Of a DNA stretch of 64,000 bases, positions 46,340 through 57,737 are shown one piece after another. A program made the position numbers and the translations under genes. Origin of the DNA: Thinopyrum elongatum. Taxonomy: Eukaryota; Streptophyta; Magnoliopsida; Poales; Poaceae. Below the pieces are notes generated by a model. The model had not been told where the DNA came from, ran no database searches, and saw only the letters and a program-made list of their open reading frames with translations. The first letter of the stretch is position 1; the number at the start of each line of letters is the position of its first letter. The DNA lies in contig JAAAXO010000339.1 in assembly GCA_011799875.1 (NCBI GenBank), forward strand, positions 62,001 to 126,000, read 5' to 3'.

Positions 46340-46714
46340 GTAGATCCATCTAGTAGCTTTTTCCTTGGGATTTGTTTAGTTAAAAGTTAGCCATTGCAAC
46401 TTCGTGTACTTCGTTTGTGTCCAACGACCAGACCAAGACCGCTTACGGATCCCCACCATTATCAATACTTCATATATACTTGCAATATTCAGATTGCTTT
46501 ATCATATTCTTGCTCGTTCTTCGATTGCTTGTAGGAATAGGCCTTCATGGTCAGGCTGACCGTGCTTCCGGCATCGTCAGTAACCTCAGGAGATTGGTTT
46601 AACGATTGCTAAGGCGCAACGTCGTGCACGTTTGTAGTCGGATCGCCAAAGTCGTCTCCACCCAATCGATAGTTATCATCTCATCGAAAGATCGGGACAC
46701 CCCCGCCTCTATCA
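45733..46714 (+). repeat. Family B 3' LTR
   Basis: 982 bp after the polypurine tract AAGAAGTGGAGGA (45720-45732). Contains an 89-bp GT-AG segment starting 45793 (GTGATTTC) and ending 45881 (TTGCAG). No AATAAA at the place where the A LTR has one. Confidence 0.93.
46333..46339 (+). promoter_or_regulatory. Family B LTR TATA box containing the ORF stop codon
   Basis: TATATAA, with the TAA being the in-frame stop of the 680-residue frame. The place where A and B LTR sequences become alike starts about 30 bases downstream, consistent with the RNA start. Confidence 0.7.
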
Positions 46715-46719
46715 ACCAC

Positions 46720-47533
46720 GAAGGTCTATTCCTGCACGCAATCGAAGAACAAGCAAGAATATGATAATGCAATCTGAATATTGCGAATATAGATGAAGTA
46801 TTGATAATGGTGGGGATCCGAAAACGGTCTTGGTCTGGTCGTTGGACACAAACGAAGTACACGAAGTTGCAATGGCTAACTTTTAACTAAACAAATCCCA
46901 AGGAAAAAGCTACTAGATGGATCTACTTATATAGGAGCAAGGGGTGGTGGCGAAGGAGGTGGCAGGACGTCCCAAGGCAGCCTAAAACTAACGCTAGGTC
47001 GTACAAGGCTCATGGGCCCAAGTGGAGGTGATGCAACACCTTTGTACTTGTAGTTTGACTCGGATTCTGTTGCAGCGTCAGATTGTTTCATCGAGAACTC
47101 AACGCTCCGGACGAATTTGAAGGTGCATCCAACTGGGTTGGAAAGAGCACGAAATCTACTTTCCAACAAAAAAAGAATCACCCAATTCGGAGTCCGTATG
47201 AAATAGTTCTTGGCGTTTTGAGTCAGGTATGTCTGTGCAGTCCGAATCTGAATCAGGAATGTGAGAGACTTGGACTCTATCTTCTCTTGGCCCAAAAGTG
47301 ACGTGAGAGGACTTTTTGAACAGCACCTAAACATCTCTTTTCCCCTTATCTTCATATGTGGATTGTACAAATGTCCCATACACCTGCATTTAGACATGAC
47401 ACAAAAGTTTGTGAAGTATTTTTGTCCTGGATGACATAAATAAATTATTGCATAGTTTGCATTAGAAATCACCTCACAAATATACATGTATGCAATATTT
47501 TTGGTCGTATCCAAGGTAGTCATGTCCTCATCA
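46720..47533 (-). repeat. Family B 3' LTR, right piece
   Basis: Continuation of 39453-39620 after the ACCAC insertion. Ends CCTCATCA and is followed by the polypurine tract complement. Confidence 0.9.
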
Positions 47534-48954
47534 TCCTCCCCTTCTTGAAAACAAAGCCGTCCTCGGTGTTGCTTATGCTGAACTGTGGCTAACAAAAGAG
47601 ACAAGGTGTACATGTTGTATATGTATATGTCATCCAGTTTTACTTCCCTTAGTTTTTGCATATATGACACATGTATACATGAGTAACCTTCATAGTTCAT
47701 AAAATCTAAAGCCAAAATATTATCACATGAAGTAGAAGGCATGAAAATATTGCAACTCAGTTTGCACATATAAATGAAGCACTTATTCATTTCAAAAGGT
47801 TGACAATGTTCATCATTAAACCATCCTAACATTGGTGAATAAACCTTAGTTGCATCAAATTTACATGCTACAACATGCTTAAATAAGCAAACATGCAATA
47901 AGTCATTGGTCACAGAATCATCACCAAGATTAGAGGTCATATCAAAATGATTAAACATTGGTTCTTTTGCATCAACAGTTAATTCAATGGGTGCACTCAA
48001 AATTGTTGGTATTTCAGTTGTTTGATCACATGACGCATTCATGACAGTAACACAATTCTCTAAAATAGGTGACGTGCCCAAATCAATAGGTAACTCAACA
48101 CATGATGTATTCAAGTTAACTAGGCATGCATCATTCTCATGTGAAAGTGGAAAATATGTACCTTTGTCATTACCTCTTATGATCAACTCAGATGATGTAG
48201 GCACTCTCGGTGGTGATGTGTCACATGGTGGAGATGATGTAGTCATCGCAACAACGGATGTGGTTGTCATAGTACGCCTAGTAGTTGAAGAAACATCTAT
48301 ATCAACACTTGGAATGTGCATCGTGCACTTGTTCTCCTTGTGGGCAACACGTCGTTTTATTTCCTGTTCAGCTTTGCAAGCAAGACGAAACAAATGGTCC
48401 ATAGGATAACACTCTTCATGAATATCACAGTTTAATCCTCCCCAAAATCTATCCATAAAATCTTCTTCACTTTCTTCTAAAAATGAGTGCAACAATGTAG
48501 TTTGTAAATCATCATAATATTTTGTTACCGTGTCAGTGCCTTGTTTTAAATGTTGTAATTTTTTAATCATGCCACGAGTATAATAAACATCAACGAATCT
48601 ATCTCTCATGACAAGTTTTAAATCATCCCAAGTAGTAGGTATAAGATCAGGGTTTAACCGACAATATTCACTCCACCAAACTAAAGCAAAGCTACTAAAA
48701 GTACTAACCGCAGCTTGAAATTTTCCACGCTCATCAAAATTATGGGAAGCAAATATAGCATTTATTTCGTACTCCCATTCAATATATAAATCAGGCCTAA
48801 AACGACCAGTAAATGGTGGCATGGAAACATTAACCTGATTATGTGCATTCTGATGTAATTGCTCCTCTTGTGGCGGTTGTTGTATTTTCTTAGGTGATGG
48901 CAAATCTCCCACGATCGATGAAGCCCAAGAACTAACAACTCCGGAACCTGCCAT
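46927..48954 (-). CDS. Family B gag-like protein, 5-residue deletion
   Basis: From the ATG complement at 48952-48954, about 675 residues. Same layout as the other B proteins. Five residues are missing after NCDI (QEILI), an in-frame 15-bp loss between two ATTCA/ATC-type repeats. The C-terminal unknown segment differs more (KCFIYMCKLSCNIFMPSTSC) than between other copies, and the frame still runs through the LTR to the TATA box. Its frame survives although the element was later hit twice. Confidence 0.75.
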   Translation of the reverse strand: MAGSGVVSSWASSIVGDLPSPKKIQQPPQEEQLHQNAHNQVNVSMPPFTGRFRPDLYIEWEYEINAIFASHNFDERGKFQAAVSTFSSFALVWWSEYCRLNPDLIPTTWDDLKLVMRDRFVDVYYTRGMIKKLQHLKQGTDTVTKYYDDLQTTLLHSFLEESEEDFMDRFWGGLNCDIHEECYPMDHLFRLACKAEQEIKRRVAHKENKCTMHIPSVDIDVSSTTRRTMTTTSVVAMTTSSPPCDTSPPRVPTSSELIIRGNDKGTYFPLSHENDACLVNLNTSCVELPIDLGTSPILENCVTVMNASCDQTTEIPTILSAPIELTVDAKEPMFNHFDMTSNLGDDSVTNDLLHVCLFKHVVACKFDATKVYSPMLGWFNDEHCQPFEMNKCFIYMCKLSCNIFMPSTSCDNILALDFMNYEGYSCIHVSYMQKLREVKLDDIYIYNMYTLSLLLATVQHKQHRGRLCFQEGEDDEDMTTLDTTKNIAYMYICEVISNANYAIIYLCHPGQKYFTNFCVMSKCRCMGHLYNPHMKIRGKEMFRCCSKSPLTSLLGQEKIESKSLTFLIQIRTAQTYLTQNAKNYFIRTPNWVILFLLESRFRALSNPVGCTFKFVRSVEFSMKQSDAATESESNYKYKGVASPPLGPMSLVRPSVSFRLPWDVLPPPSPPPLAPI

Positions 48955-49676
48955 GATTAGTAGAAACAAAAAAAATCGAGAATAATGTTCCTATGAACTA
49001 CTAGGATGTGGTGGTAAAGCGCTCACAGTAAAGCAAATATCAATATCTTACAAGTTCTTACCCTGCAGCAGGTGGTGACGGGCAACCAGCGGTGTCAAAT
49101 AACTCCGAAGATTGAGTAAAGCGATTGCCAGGTGAACGTACGTATACACGGTGTATAAATATGTGGAGCTGGGTTGGCTATATATGGTAGCAAAAGATTA
49201 GCAATAATCAATTCAGAGATGCAATGTTGAATAAATGCTCAACGACGGTACTGTGCTGGTCCTAGGCTAGACCGGACTAGAGACGCGAGCCTAGAATACT
49301 AATGAGGTCACGGCGTAGCACAACTAGCATCAATAAAGGATATGAAGTAGCTCTGGACAGCAAGATATAAGTGAAGATCACAATGGCAGTAAAGATAATG
49401 ATGAGAAACAACTACCAAGTAGCATATACCAACAATTCTCTCTCCAACTTTACTCTATAAAAGTTTGTGCCAATTTTATGATAATTTTTGTCCAGAATGG
49501 CTCTGACTTAAGCTTTCAAATGCAAAAAGAATCACTCAATTCCGAGTTGATATGAGGAGTCAAAAAATTCTAAAACTGGCATGAAAAACTGGAACAAGCT
49601 GTGTTTGCGAAATTCGAAGGCCAAAAAGCCCTATTTGGAAGCCGATTTTGAGGTGTCAAATATTGAACTTGCTGAT
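48955..49676 (-). mobile_element. Family B leader, gag-proximal part
   Basis: Contains the conserved hairpin block (about 49255-49295). Interrupted at CTGAT by the mini A element. Continues at 51862. Confidence 0.87.
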
Positions 49677-51856
49677 TGATAGAGGCGAGGGTGTCCCGAT
49701 CTTTCGATGAGATGATAGCTATCGTTTTTGGTGGAGTAGACTTTGACGATCCGACTACGAACGTGCGAGGACGTCGCGCCTTAGCAATCGCTAAACCAAC
49801 TCCGAGAGGTTATTGACCACGCCGGAGCACAATCAACCTGACCACGAGGGTCTATCTCCTGCAAGCAAACGAAGAACAGGCAAGAAACTAAGATTTGCAA
49901 TCTGGATATTGCGAATATAAGATGAAAGCTTTATTGATCAAGGTGGGGTTCTGTGACGTCTTGGTCTGGTCGTTGAACACAAACGAAGTACGCGAAGTTG
50001 CAGCTATGGCGAACTTTTAATCTAAACAAAACCCAAAGTCGAAACGGTGCCCTAAGGGCTGTATATATGGAGGAAGAGGAGGGGATTTCGTGGCCCTTGA
50101 AGGAGGGTCCGAAACCAACCCTATCTCTTGTTTCCCCACACATACGGACTCTAGAAACAGCCTATACTCAAGTATTTCGAAATTACATGGGCCTGGCCCA
50201 ATAATAAGGTGACGCAGCACCTATAATAGCCTCTGGACGAAATTTATGAAGTGACATCTTGTATATTTCGTCCAAGGCTTCCTGCACTCATTATGGTGGC
50301 TTCAAAGTCCTGAAATCATCACTCGTAACTCCGTTCTTGTTCCCCTTGTGCATGCCATCATCTCCATGCTTGAACTTGCTCCAAGGTTCCTCTTTCTTGT
50401 CCAAGCTAGGCCCTTCATTTGTAAGCAAAACAAATGTATCCAATTTAGGCAGCATCATATTCTCATGAACTTTAGAATCATTACCAAGAAACGAAAGTAC
50501 CTGATATTTTAATTGGCGTGCGCGAGCTCGAGTAATTGGTCCAGTATGTATAGAAGCAGGGGCTGTGGGTGTAACAATGGTATTGATGTCCTCATCATAT
50601 ATGGACTCAGAGAAATAGCAGATAATCTGTGGTGGTATATGGTAGGGGCGATGATGATGGTGCGGCGGCGGCGTGACAACTTGTGAACAGAACTCGTAAC
50701 TCTAAAGAACTAGACGCTAAGACCAGCAACTTGACACGACGATGCAACCACAAATTCAACAAAGCAAAAACCCTAAAAAGATTATGCAAAGGCTCAGATT
50801 GGTTCGGATATGATGAACTAACCCTAAATTTTTTTTTTTGGCTTTTTCCTGGACTGTAGGTATGAAAAACAGACTCGATCTAAACTACGAAAAACTGTAA
50901 ATCTCACCGAGCAACCTGGGAATCTGATACCACTTGATAGAGGCGAGGGTGTCCCGATCTTTCGATGAGATGATAGCTATCGTTTTTGGTGGAGTAGACT
51001 TTGACGATCCGACTACGAACGTGCGAGGACGTCGCGCCTTAGCAATCGCTAAACCAACTCCGAGAGGTTATTGACCACGCCGGAGCACAATCAACCTGAC
51101 CACGAGGGTCTATCTCCTGCAAGCAAACGAAGAACAAGCAAGAAACTAAGATTTGCAATCTGGATATTGCGAATATAAGAAGAAAGCTTTATTGATCAAG
51201 GTGGGGTTCTGTGACGTCTTGGTCTGGTCGTTGAACACAAACGAAGTACGCGAAGTTGCAGCTATGGCGAACTTTTAATCTAAACAAAACCCAAAGTCTA
51301 AACGGTGCCCTAAGGGCTGTATATATGGAGGAAGAGGAGGGGATTTCGTGGCCCTTGAAGGAGGGGTCCGAAACCAACCCTATCTCTTGTTTCCCCACAC
51401 ATACGGACTCTAAAAACAGCCTATACTCAAGTATTTCGAAATTAAATGGGCCTGGCCCAATAATAAGGTGACGCAGCACCTATAATAGCCTCTGGACGAA
51501 ATTTATGAAGTGACATCTTGTATATTTCGTCCAAGGCTTCCTGCACTCATTATGGTGGCTTCAAAGTCCTGAAATCATCACTTGTAACTCCGTTCTTGTT
51601 CCCCTTGTGCATGCCATCATCTCCATGCTTGAACTTGCTCCAAGGTTCCTCTTTCTTGTCCAAGCTAGGCCCTTCATTTGTAAGCAAAACAAATGTATCC
51701 AATTTAGGCAGCATCATATTCTCATGAACTTTAGAATCATTACCAAGAAACGAAAGTACCTGATATTTTAATTGGCGTGCGCGAGCTCTAGTAATTGGTC
51801 CAGTATGTATAGAAGCAGGGGTTGTGGGTGTAACAATGGTATTGATGTCCTCATCA
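49677..51856 (-). mobile_element. Mini family A element, target duplication CTGAT
   Basis: 2180 bp: LTR 49677-50597, only 337 bp of leader (50598-50934, from the last minisatellite unit to the primer site), LTR 50935-51856. CTGAT at 49672-49676 and 51857-51861. No gag, no polypurine tract: the left LTR's U3 end abuts the leader directly. Either a deletion product of nested LTR recombination or a non-autonomous mini element. Confidence 0.93.
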
Positions 51857-51861
51857 CTGAT

Positions 51862-52570
51862 GCAACTATTTAGATGCGTCTCGTCGCTAGCTTTAATTTG
51901 AGTACTCACGGAGCCAAAACGGACTTCGTATGAAAAAGATATGCCTGTTTTACTGAACACTGCGCAAAACAGATTCCAATCCGAATTCAGCTACGAGATT
52001 GAGTCTAGATAGATCCAAATTTTGTGTTTTTTTTTCTTCTCTCTTTTTTTTCTCACACTTTTTCTTTTCTTTTTCTTTCTCTCTTTTTTTTCTCTAACTT
52101 TTTTTTACCTTTTTTTTTCTCTCTCTTTTTTTTCTCTGTCTTTTTTTTTCCTCTCTCCCTCTTTTCAAAACAAACTAGATAAGATGCAGATTGGATCAAG
52201 CAAAGATGTGAACGACCTCAACTATGATTATGACAATGAACGGTGGGTAGCACGTGGTAGAAATTGACGAATGAGATGCTGGATAGCGAAAAGAATAATG
52301 ATGCAGCGGCGGCGTGACTAATGTGAACAGAACTCGAAACTCTAAAGGAACTAGACACTAAGACCAGCAACTCGACACGACGATGCAACCGATAATTCAA
52401 TAATGCAAACAATGAAAAGAAAATTGCAAAGGCTCAGACTGGCTTGGACAAAGGATGAATAGATCTAACTTTTTTTTTTGTGGCTTTTTCCTGGACAATA
52501 GGTAAGAAAATAAATCTAACCTAGAGAAAACTGGAAATTCTCACCGAGCAACCTGAAAACTGATACCACT
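51862..52570 (-). mobile_element. Family B leader, primer-site part
   Basis: Continuation of 48955-49676. Pyrimidine run at about 52026-52165 on the plus strand, longer than in other copies. Primer site complement at 52560-52570. Confidence 0.87.
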
Positions 52571-53552
52571 TGATAGAGGCGGGGGTGTCCCGATCTTTCG
52601 ATGAGATGATAACTATCGATTTGGTGGAGCCGACTTTGACGATCCGACTACAAACGTGCACGACGTTGCGCCTTAGCAATCGCTAAACCAATCTCCTGAG
52701 GTTACTGACGATGCTAGAAACACGATCAGCCTGACCACGAAGGTCTATTCCTGCACGCAATCGAAGAACAAGCAAGAATATGAGAATGCAATCTGAATAT
52801 TGCGAATATAGATGAAGTATTGATAATGGTGGGGATCCGAAAACGGTCTTGGTCTGGTCGTTGGACACAAACGAAGTACACGAAGTTGCAATGGCTAACT
52901 TTTAACTAAACAAATCCCAAGGAAAAAGCTACTAGATGGATCTACTTATATAGGAGCAAGGGGTGGTGGCGAAGGAGGTGGCAGGACGTCCCAAGGCAGC
53001 CTAAAACTAACGCTAGGTCGTACAAGGCTCATGGGCCCAAGTGGAGGTGATGCAACACCTTTGGACTTGTAGTTTGACTCGGATTCTGTTGCAGCGTCAG
53101 ATTGTTTCATCGAGAACTCAACGCTACGGACGAATTTGAAGGTGAATCCAACTGGGTTGGAAAGAGCACGAAATCTACTTTCCAACAAAAAAAGAATCAC
53201 CCAATTCGGAGTCCGTATGAAATAGTTCTTGGCGTTTTGAGTCAGGTATGTCTGTGCAGTCCGAATCTGAATCAGGAACGTGAGAGACTTGGACTCTATC
53301 TTCTCTTGGCCCAAAAGTGACGTGAGAGGACTTTTTGAACAGCACCTAAACATCTCTTTTCCCCTTATCTTCATATGTGGATTGTACAAATGTCCCATAC
53401 ACCTGCATTTAGACATGACACAAAAGTTTGTGAAGTATTTTTGTCCTGGATGACATAAATAAATTATTGCATAGTTTGCATTAGAAATCACCTCACAAAT
53501 ATACATGTATGCAATATTTTTGGTCGTATCCAAGGTAGTCATGTCCTCATCA
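52571..53552 (-). repeat. Family B 5' LTR
   Basis: 982 bp. Outer end CCTCATCA next to TACCG of family C LTR. Confidence 0.93.
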
Positions 53553-53633
53553 TACCGCCTTGCCACGCATCCAGAGCTGGGGCCAGAGTGCCAGACCGGT
53601 CGCCGCGCTGGAGCGATGGCATAGTGGCGGAAC
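53553..53633 (-). mobile_element. Family C 5' LTR, middle piece
   Basis: 81 bp of GC-rich LTR between two B insertions (TACCG duplication on the left, GGAAC on the right). Confidence 0.8.
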
Positions 53634-54615
53634 TGATGAGGACATGAATACCTTGGATACGAACAAAAATATTGCATACATGTATATTTGTGAGGTGATT
53701 TCTAATGCAAACTATGCAATAATTTATTTGTGTCATCCAGGACAAAAATACTTCACAAACTTTTGTGCCATGTCTAATTGCAGGTGTATGGGACATTTGT
53801 ACAATTCACATATGAAGATAAGGGAAAACGAGAAGTTTAGGTGCTGTTCAAAAAGTCCTCTCACGTCACTTTTGGGCCAAGAGAAGATAGAGTCCAAGTC
53901 TCTCACGTTCTGGATTCAGATTCGGACTGCACAGACATACCTGACTCAAAACGCCAAGAACTTTTTCATACGGACTCCAAATTGGGTGATTCTTTTTTTG
54001 TTGGATAGTAGATTTCGTGCTCTTTCCAACCCAATTGGATTCACCTTAAATTTCATCCGGAGCTATGAGTTATCGACGAAACAATCTGACGCTGTAGCAG
54101 AATCCGAGTCAAACTACAAGTCCAAAGGTGTTGCATCACCTCCACTTGGGCCCATGAGCCTTGTACGACCTAGGGTTAGTTTTAGGCTGCCTTGGGACGT
54201 CCTCCCACCTCCTTGGCCGCCACCCCTTACTCCTATATAAGTTGATCCATCTAGTAGCTTTTTCCTTGGGATTTGTTTAGTTAAAAGTTAGCCATTGCAA
54301 CTTCGTGTACTTCGTTTGTGTCCAACGACCAGACCAAGACCGCTTTTGGATCCCCACCTTTGTCAATACTTCATCTATATTCGCAATATTCAGATTGCAT
54401 TATCATATTCTTGCTTGTTCTTCGATTGCATGCAGGAATAGACCTTCGTGGTCAGGCTGATCGTGCTTCCAACATCGTCAGTAACCTCAGGAGATTGGTT
54501 TAGCGATTGCTAAGGCACAACGTCGTGCACGTTTGTAGTCGGATCGTCAAAGTCGGCTCCACCAAATCGATAGTTATCATCTCATCGAAAGATCGGGACA
54601 CCCTCGCCTCTATCA
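53634..54615 (+). repeat. Family B 5' LTR
   Basis: 982 bp, TGATGAGG to CTATCA, followed by the primer site. Confidence 0.93.
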
Positions 54616-55950
54616 AGTGGTATCAGTTTTCAGGTTGCTCGGTGAGAATTTCCAGTTTTCCCTATATTAGATTTATTTTCTTACCTATTGTCCAAAAAAA
54701 AGCCACAAAAAAAAAGTTAGATCTATTCATCCTTTGTCCAAGCCAGTCTGAGCCTTTGCAATTTTCTTTTCATTGCTTGCATAGTTGAATTATCGGTTCC
54801 ATCGTCGTGTCGAGTTGCTGGTCTTAGTGTCTAGTTCGTTTAGAGTTTCGAGTTCTGTTCACATTAGTCACGCCGCCGCTGCATCGTTATTCCTTCCACT
54901 GTCCACCATCCCATCCATCAATTTCCACATCATGCTACCCACTGTTCATTGTCATAATCATAGTTGAGGTCGTTCACATCTGTGCTTGATCCAATCTACA
55001 TCTTATCTAGTTTGTTTAGAAAAAAAGTGTGAGGAAAAAAAGAGAGCAGAAAAAAAAACAAAATTCGGATCTATCTAGACTCAATCTCGTAGCTGAATTC
55101 GGATTGGAATCTGTTTTGCGCAGTGTTCAGTAAAACAGGCATATCTTTTTCATACGAAGTCTGTTTTGGCTCCGTGAGTACTCAAATTAAAGCTAGCGAC
55201 GAGCCGCATCAAAATAGTTGCAGAAGCTAGTTCAATATTTGACACCTCAAATCGGCTTCTAAATAGGTCTTTTTGCCCTCCGAAGTTCGTGAACACAGCT
55301 TGTTCCAGTTTTTCAGGCCAGTTTTAGAATTTTTTGACTCCTCATATCAACTCGGAATTGAGTGATTCTTTTTGCATTTGAAAGCTTGAGTCAGTGCCAT
55401 TCTTGAGAAAAATTATCATAAAATTGGCACAAACTTTTATAGAATAAAGTTGGAGAGAGAATTATTGGTATATGCTACTTGGTAGTTATTTCTCATCATT
55501 ATCTTTACTGCCATTGTGATCTTCACTTATATTTTGCTGTCCAGAGCTACTTCATATCCTTTATTGATGCTAGTTGTGCTACGCCGTGACCTCATTAGTG
55601 TTCTAGGCTCGCGTCTCTAGTCCGGTCTAGCCTAGGACCAGCACAGTACCGCCGTTGAGCGTTTATTCAACATTGCATCTCTGAATTGATTATTGCTAAT
55701 CTTTTGCTACCAAATATTTAAGCCTTCCAAGCTCCACATATTTCTACACCGTGTATACGTACGTTCTCCTGGCAATCGTTTTACTCAATCTTCGGAGTTA
55801 TTTGACACCGCTGGTTGCCTGTCACCACCTGCTGCATGGTAAGAACTTGTAAGATATTGATATTTGCTACACTGTGAGCGTTTTACCACCACATCCTAGT
55901 AGTTCATAGGAACATTATTCTTGGATTTTGTTTCTTGTTTTCTACTAACT
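54616..55950 (+). mobile_element. Family B leader, short purine run
   Basis: Most of the homopurine tract is deleted (only about 55018-55060 remains). Has the variant CAAATATTTAAGCCTTCC also found, inverted, at about 59393-59415. Confidence 0.87.
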
Positions 55951-56749
55951 ATGGCAGGTTCCGGAGTTGTTAGTTCATGGGCTTCATCGATCGTGGGAGA
56001 TTTGCCATCACCTAAGAAAATACAACAACCGTCACAAGAGGAGCAACAACATCAGAATGCACATAATCAGGTTAATGTTTCCATGCCACCATTTACTGGT
56101 CGTTTTAGGCCTGATTTATATATTGAATGGGAGTACGAAATTAATGCTATATTTGCTTCCCATAATTTTGATGAGCGTGGAAAATTTCAAGCCGCGGTTA
56201 GTACTTTCAGTAGCTTTGCTTTAGTTTGGTGGAGTGAATACTGTCGGTTAAACCCTGATTATATACCTACTACTTGGGATGGTTTAAAACATGTCATGAG
56301 AGATAGATTCGTAGATGTTCATTATACTCGTGGCATGATTAAAAAACTACAACATTTAAAACAAGGTAGTGACACCGTAACAAAATATTATGATGATTTA
56401 CAAACTACATTATTGCACTCATTTTTAGAAGAAAGTGAAGAAGATTTTATGGATAGATTTTGGGGAGGATTAAACTGCGATATTCAAGAGATTCTAATTC
56501 ATGAAGAGTGTTATCCTATGGACCATTTGTTTCGTCTTGCTTGCAAAGCTGAACAGGAAATAAAATGACGTGTTGGCCACAAGGAGAACAAGCGCACGGT
56601 GCACATTCCAAGTGTTGATACAGATGTTTCTTCAACTACTAGGCGTACTATGACAACCACATCCGTTGTTGCGAGGACTACATCATCTCCATCATGTGAC
56701 ACATCACCTCCAAGAGTGCCTACATCATCTGAGTTGATTATAAGAGGTA
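55951..56749 (+). pseudogene. Family B gag fragment with nonsense mutation
   Basis: MAGSGVVSS start at 55951. The Gag domain is intact to AEQEIK, then TGA at 56566-56568 where the other copies have CGA (Arg), a CpG-type transition. The homologous frame continues to SSELIIRG and stops at the orientation switch near 56749. Shares NPDYIPT, GLKHVMRDRFVDVHY and QQHQN with the inverted copy, so both halves come from one parent. Confidence 0.85.
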
Positions 56750-56756
56750 TACCACT

Positions 56757-57737
56757 TGATAGAGGAGGGGGTGTCCCGATCTTTCGATGAGATGATAACT
56801 ATCGATTTGGTGGAGTCGACTTTGACGATCCGACTACAAACGTGCACGACGTTGTGCCTTAGCAATCGCTAAACCAATCTCCCGAGGTTACTGACGATGC
56901 TGAAAGCACGATCAGCCTGACCACGAAGGTCTATTCCTGCACGCAATCGAAGAACAAGCAAGAATATGATAATGCAATCTGAATATTGCGAATATAGATG
57001 AAGTATTGATAAAGGTGGGGATCCGAAAGCGGTCTTGGTCTGGTCGTTGGACACAAACGAAGTACACGAAGTTGCAATGGCTAACTTTTAACTAAACAAA
57101 TCCCAAGGAAAAAGCTACTAGATGGATCTACTTATATAGGAGTAAGGGGTGGCGGCCAAGGAGGTGGGAGGACGTCCCAAGGCAGCCTAAAACTAACCCT
57201 AGGTCGTACAAGGCTCATGGGCCCAAGTGGAGGTGATGCAACACCTTTGGACTTGTAGTTTGACTCGGATTCTGCTACAGCGTCAGATTGTTTCGTCGAT
57301 AACTCATAGCTCCGGATGAATTTTAAGGTGAATCCAATTGGGTTGGAAAGAGCACGAAATCTACTTTCCAACAAAAAAGAATCACCCAATTCGGAGTCCG
57401 TATGAAAAAGTTCTTGGCGTTTTGAGTCAGGTATGTCTGTGCAGTCCGAATCTGAATCCAGAACGTGAGAGACTTGGACTCTATCTTCTCTTGGCCCAAA
57501 AGTGACGTGAGAGGACTTTTTGAACAGCACCTAAACTTCTCGTTTTCCCTTATCTTCATATGTGAATTGTACAAATGTCCCATACACCTGCAATTAGACA
57601 TGGCACAAAAGTTTGTGAAGTATTTTTGTCCTGGATGACACAAATAAATTATTGCATAGTTTGCATTAGAAATCACCTCACAAATATACATGTATGCAAT
57701 ATTTTTGGTCGTATCCAAGGTATTCATGTCCTCATCA
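56757..57737 (-). repeat. Family B LTR at the inversion
   Basis: 981 bp, minus strand. A primer-site remnant (ATACCACT) lies on the left and a polypurine tract complement on the right, so it has internal sequence on both sides, like the middle LTR of a tandem element. Confidence 0.9.

Larger units (their letters stand above)
39621..46714 (+). mobile_element. Plus-strand family B element with an internal A LTR, target duplication ACCAC
   Basis: ACCAC at 39616-39620 and 46715-46719. Layout: B LTR 39621-40602, B leader 40603-41964, A LTR 41965-42886, second B leader 42887-44296, gag-like frame from 44297, polypurine tract, B LTR 45733-46714. The two outer B LTRs differ at 8 of 982 positions by my count, so insertion is recent. 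The inner A LTR plus second leader makes the 5' region a duplicate. Confidence 0.92.
39453..53552 (-). mobile_element. Family B element carrying two later insertions, target duplication TACCG
   Basis: TACCG at 39448-39452 and 53553-53557. 3' LTR 39453-39620 + 46720-47533, gag-like frame 46927-48954, leader 48955-49676 + 51862-52570, 5' LTR 52571-53552. Insertions: 39621-46714 in the 3' LTR and 49677-51856 in the leader. Both LTRs share rare variants such as GATGCTAGAAACACG. Confidence 0.93.
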
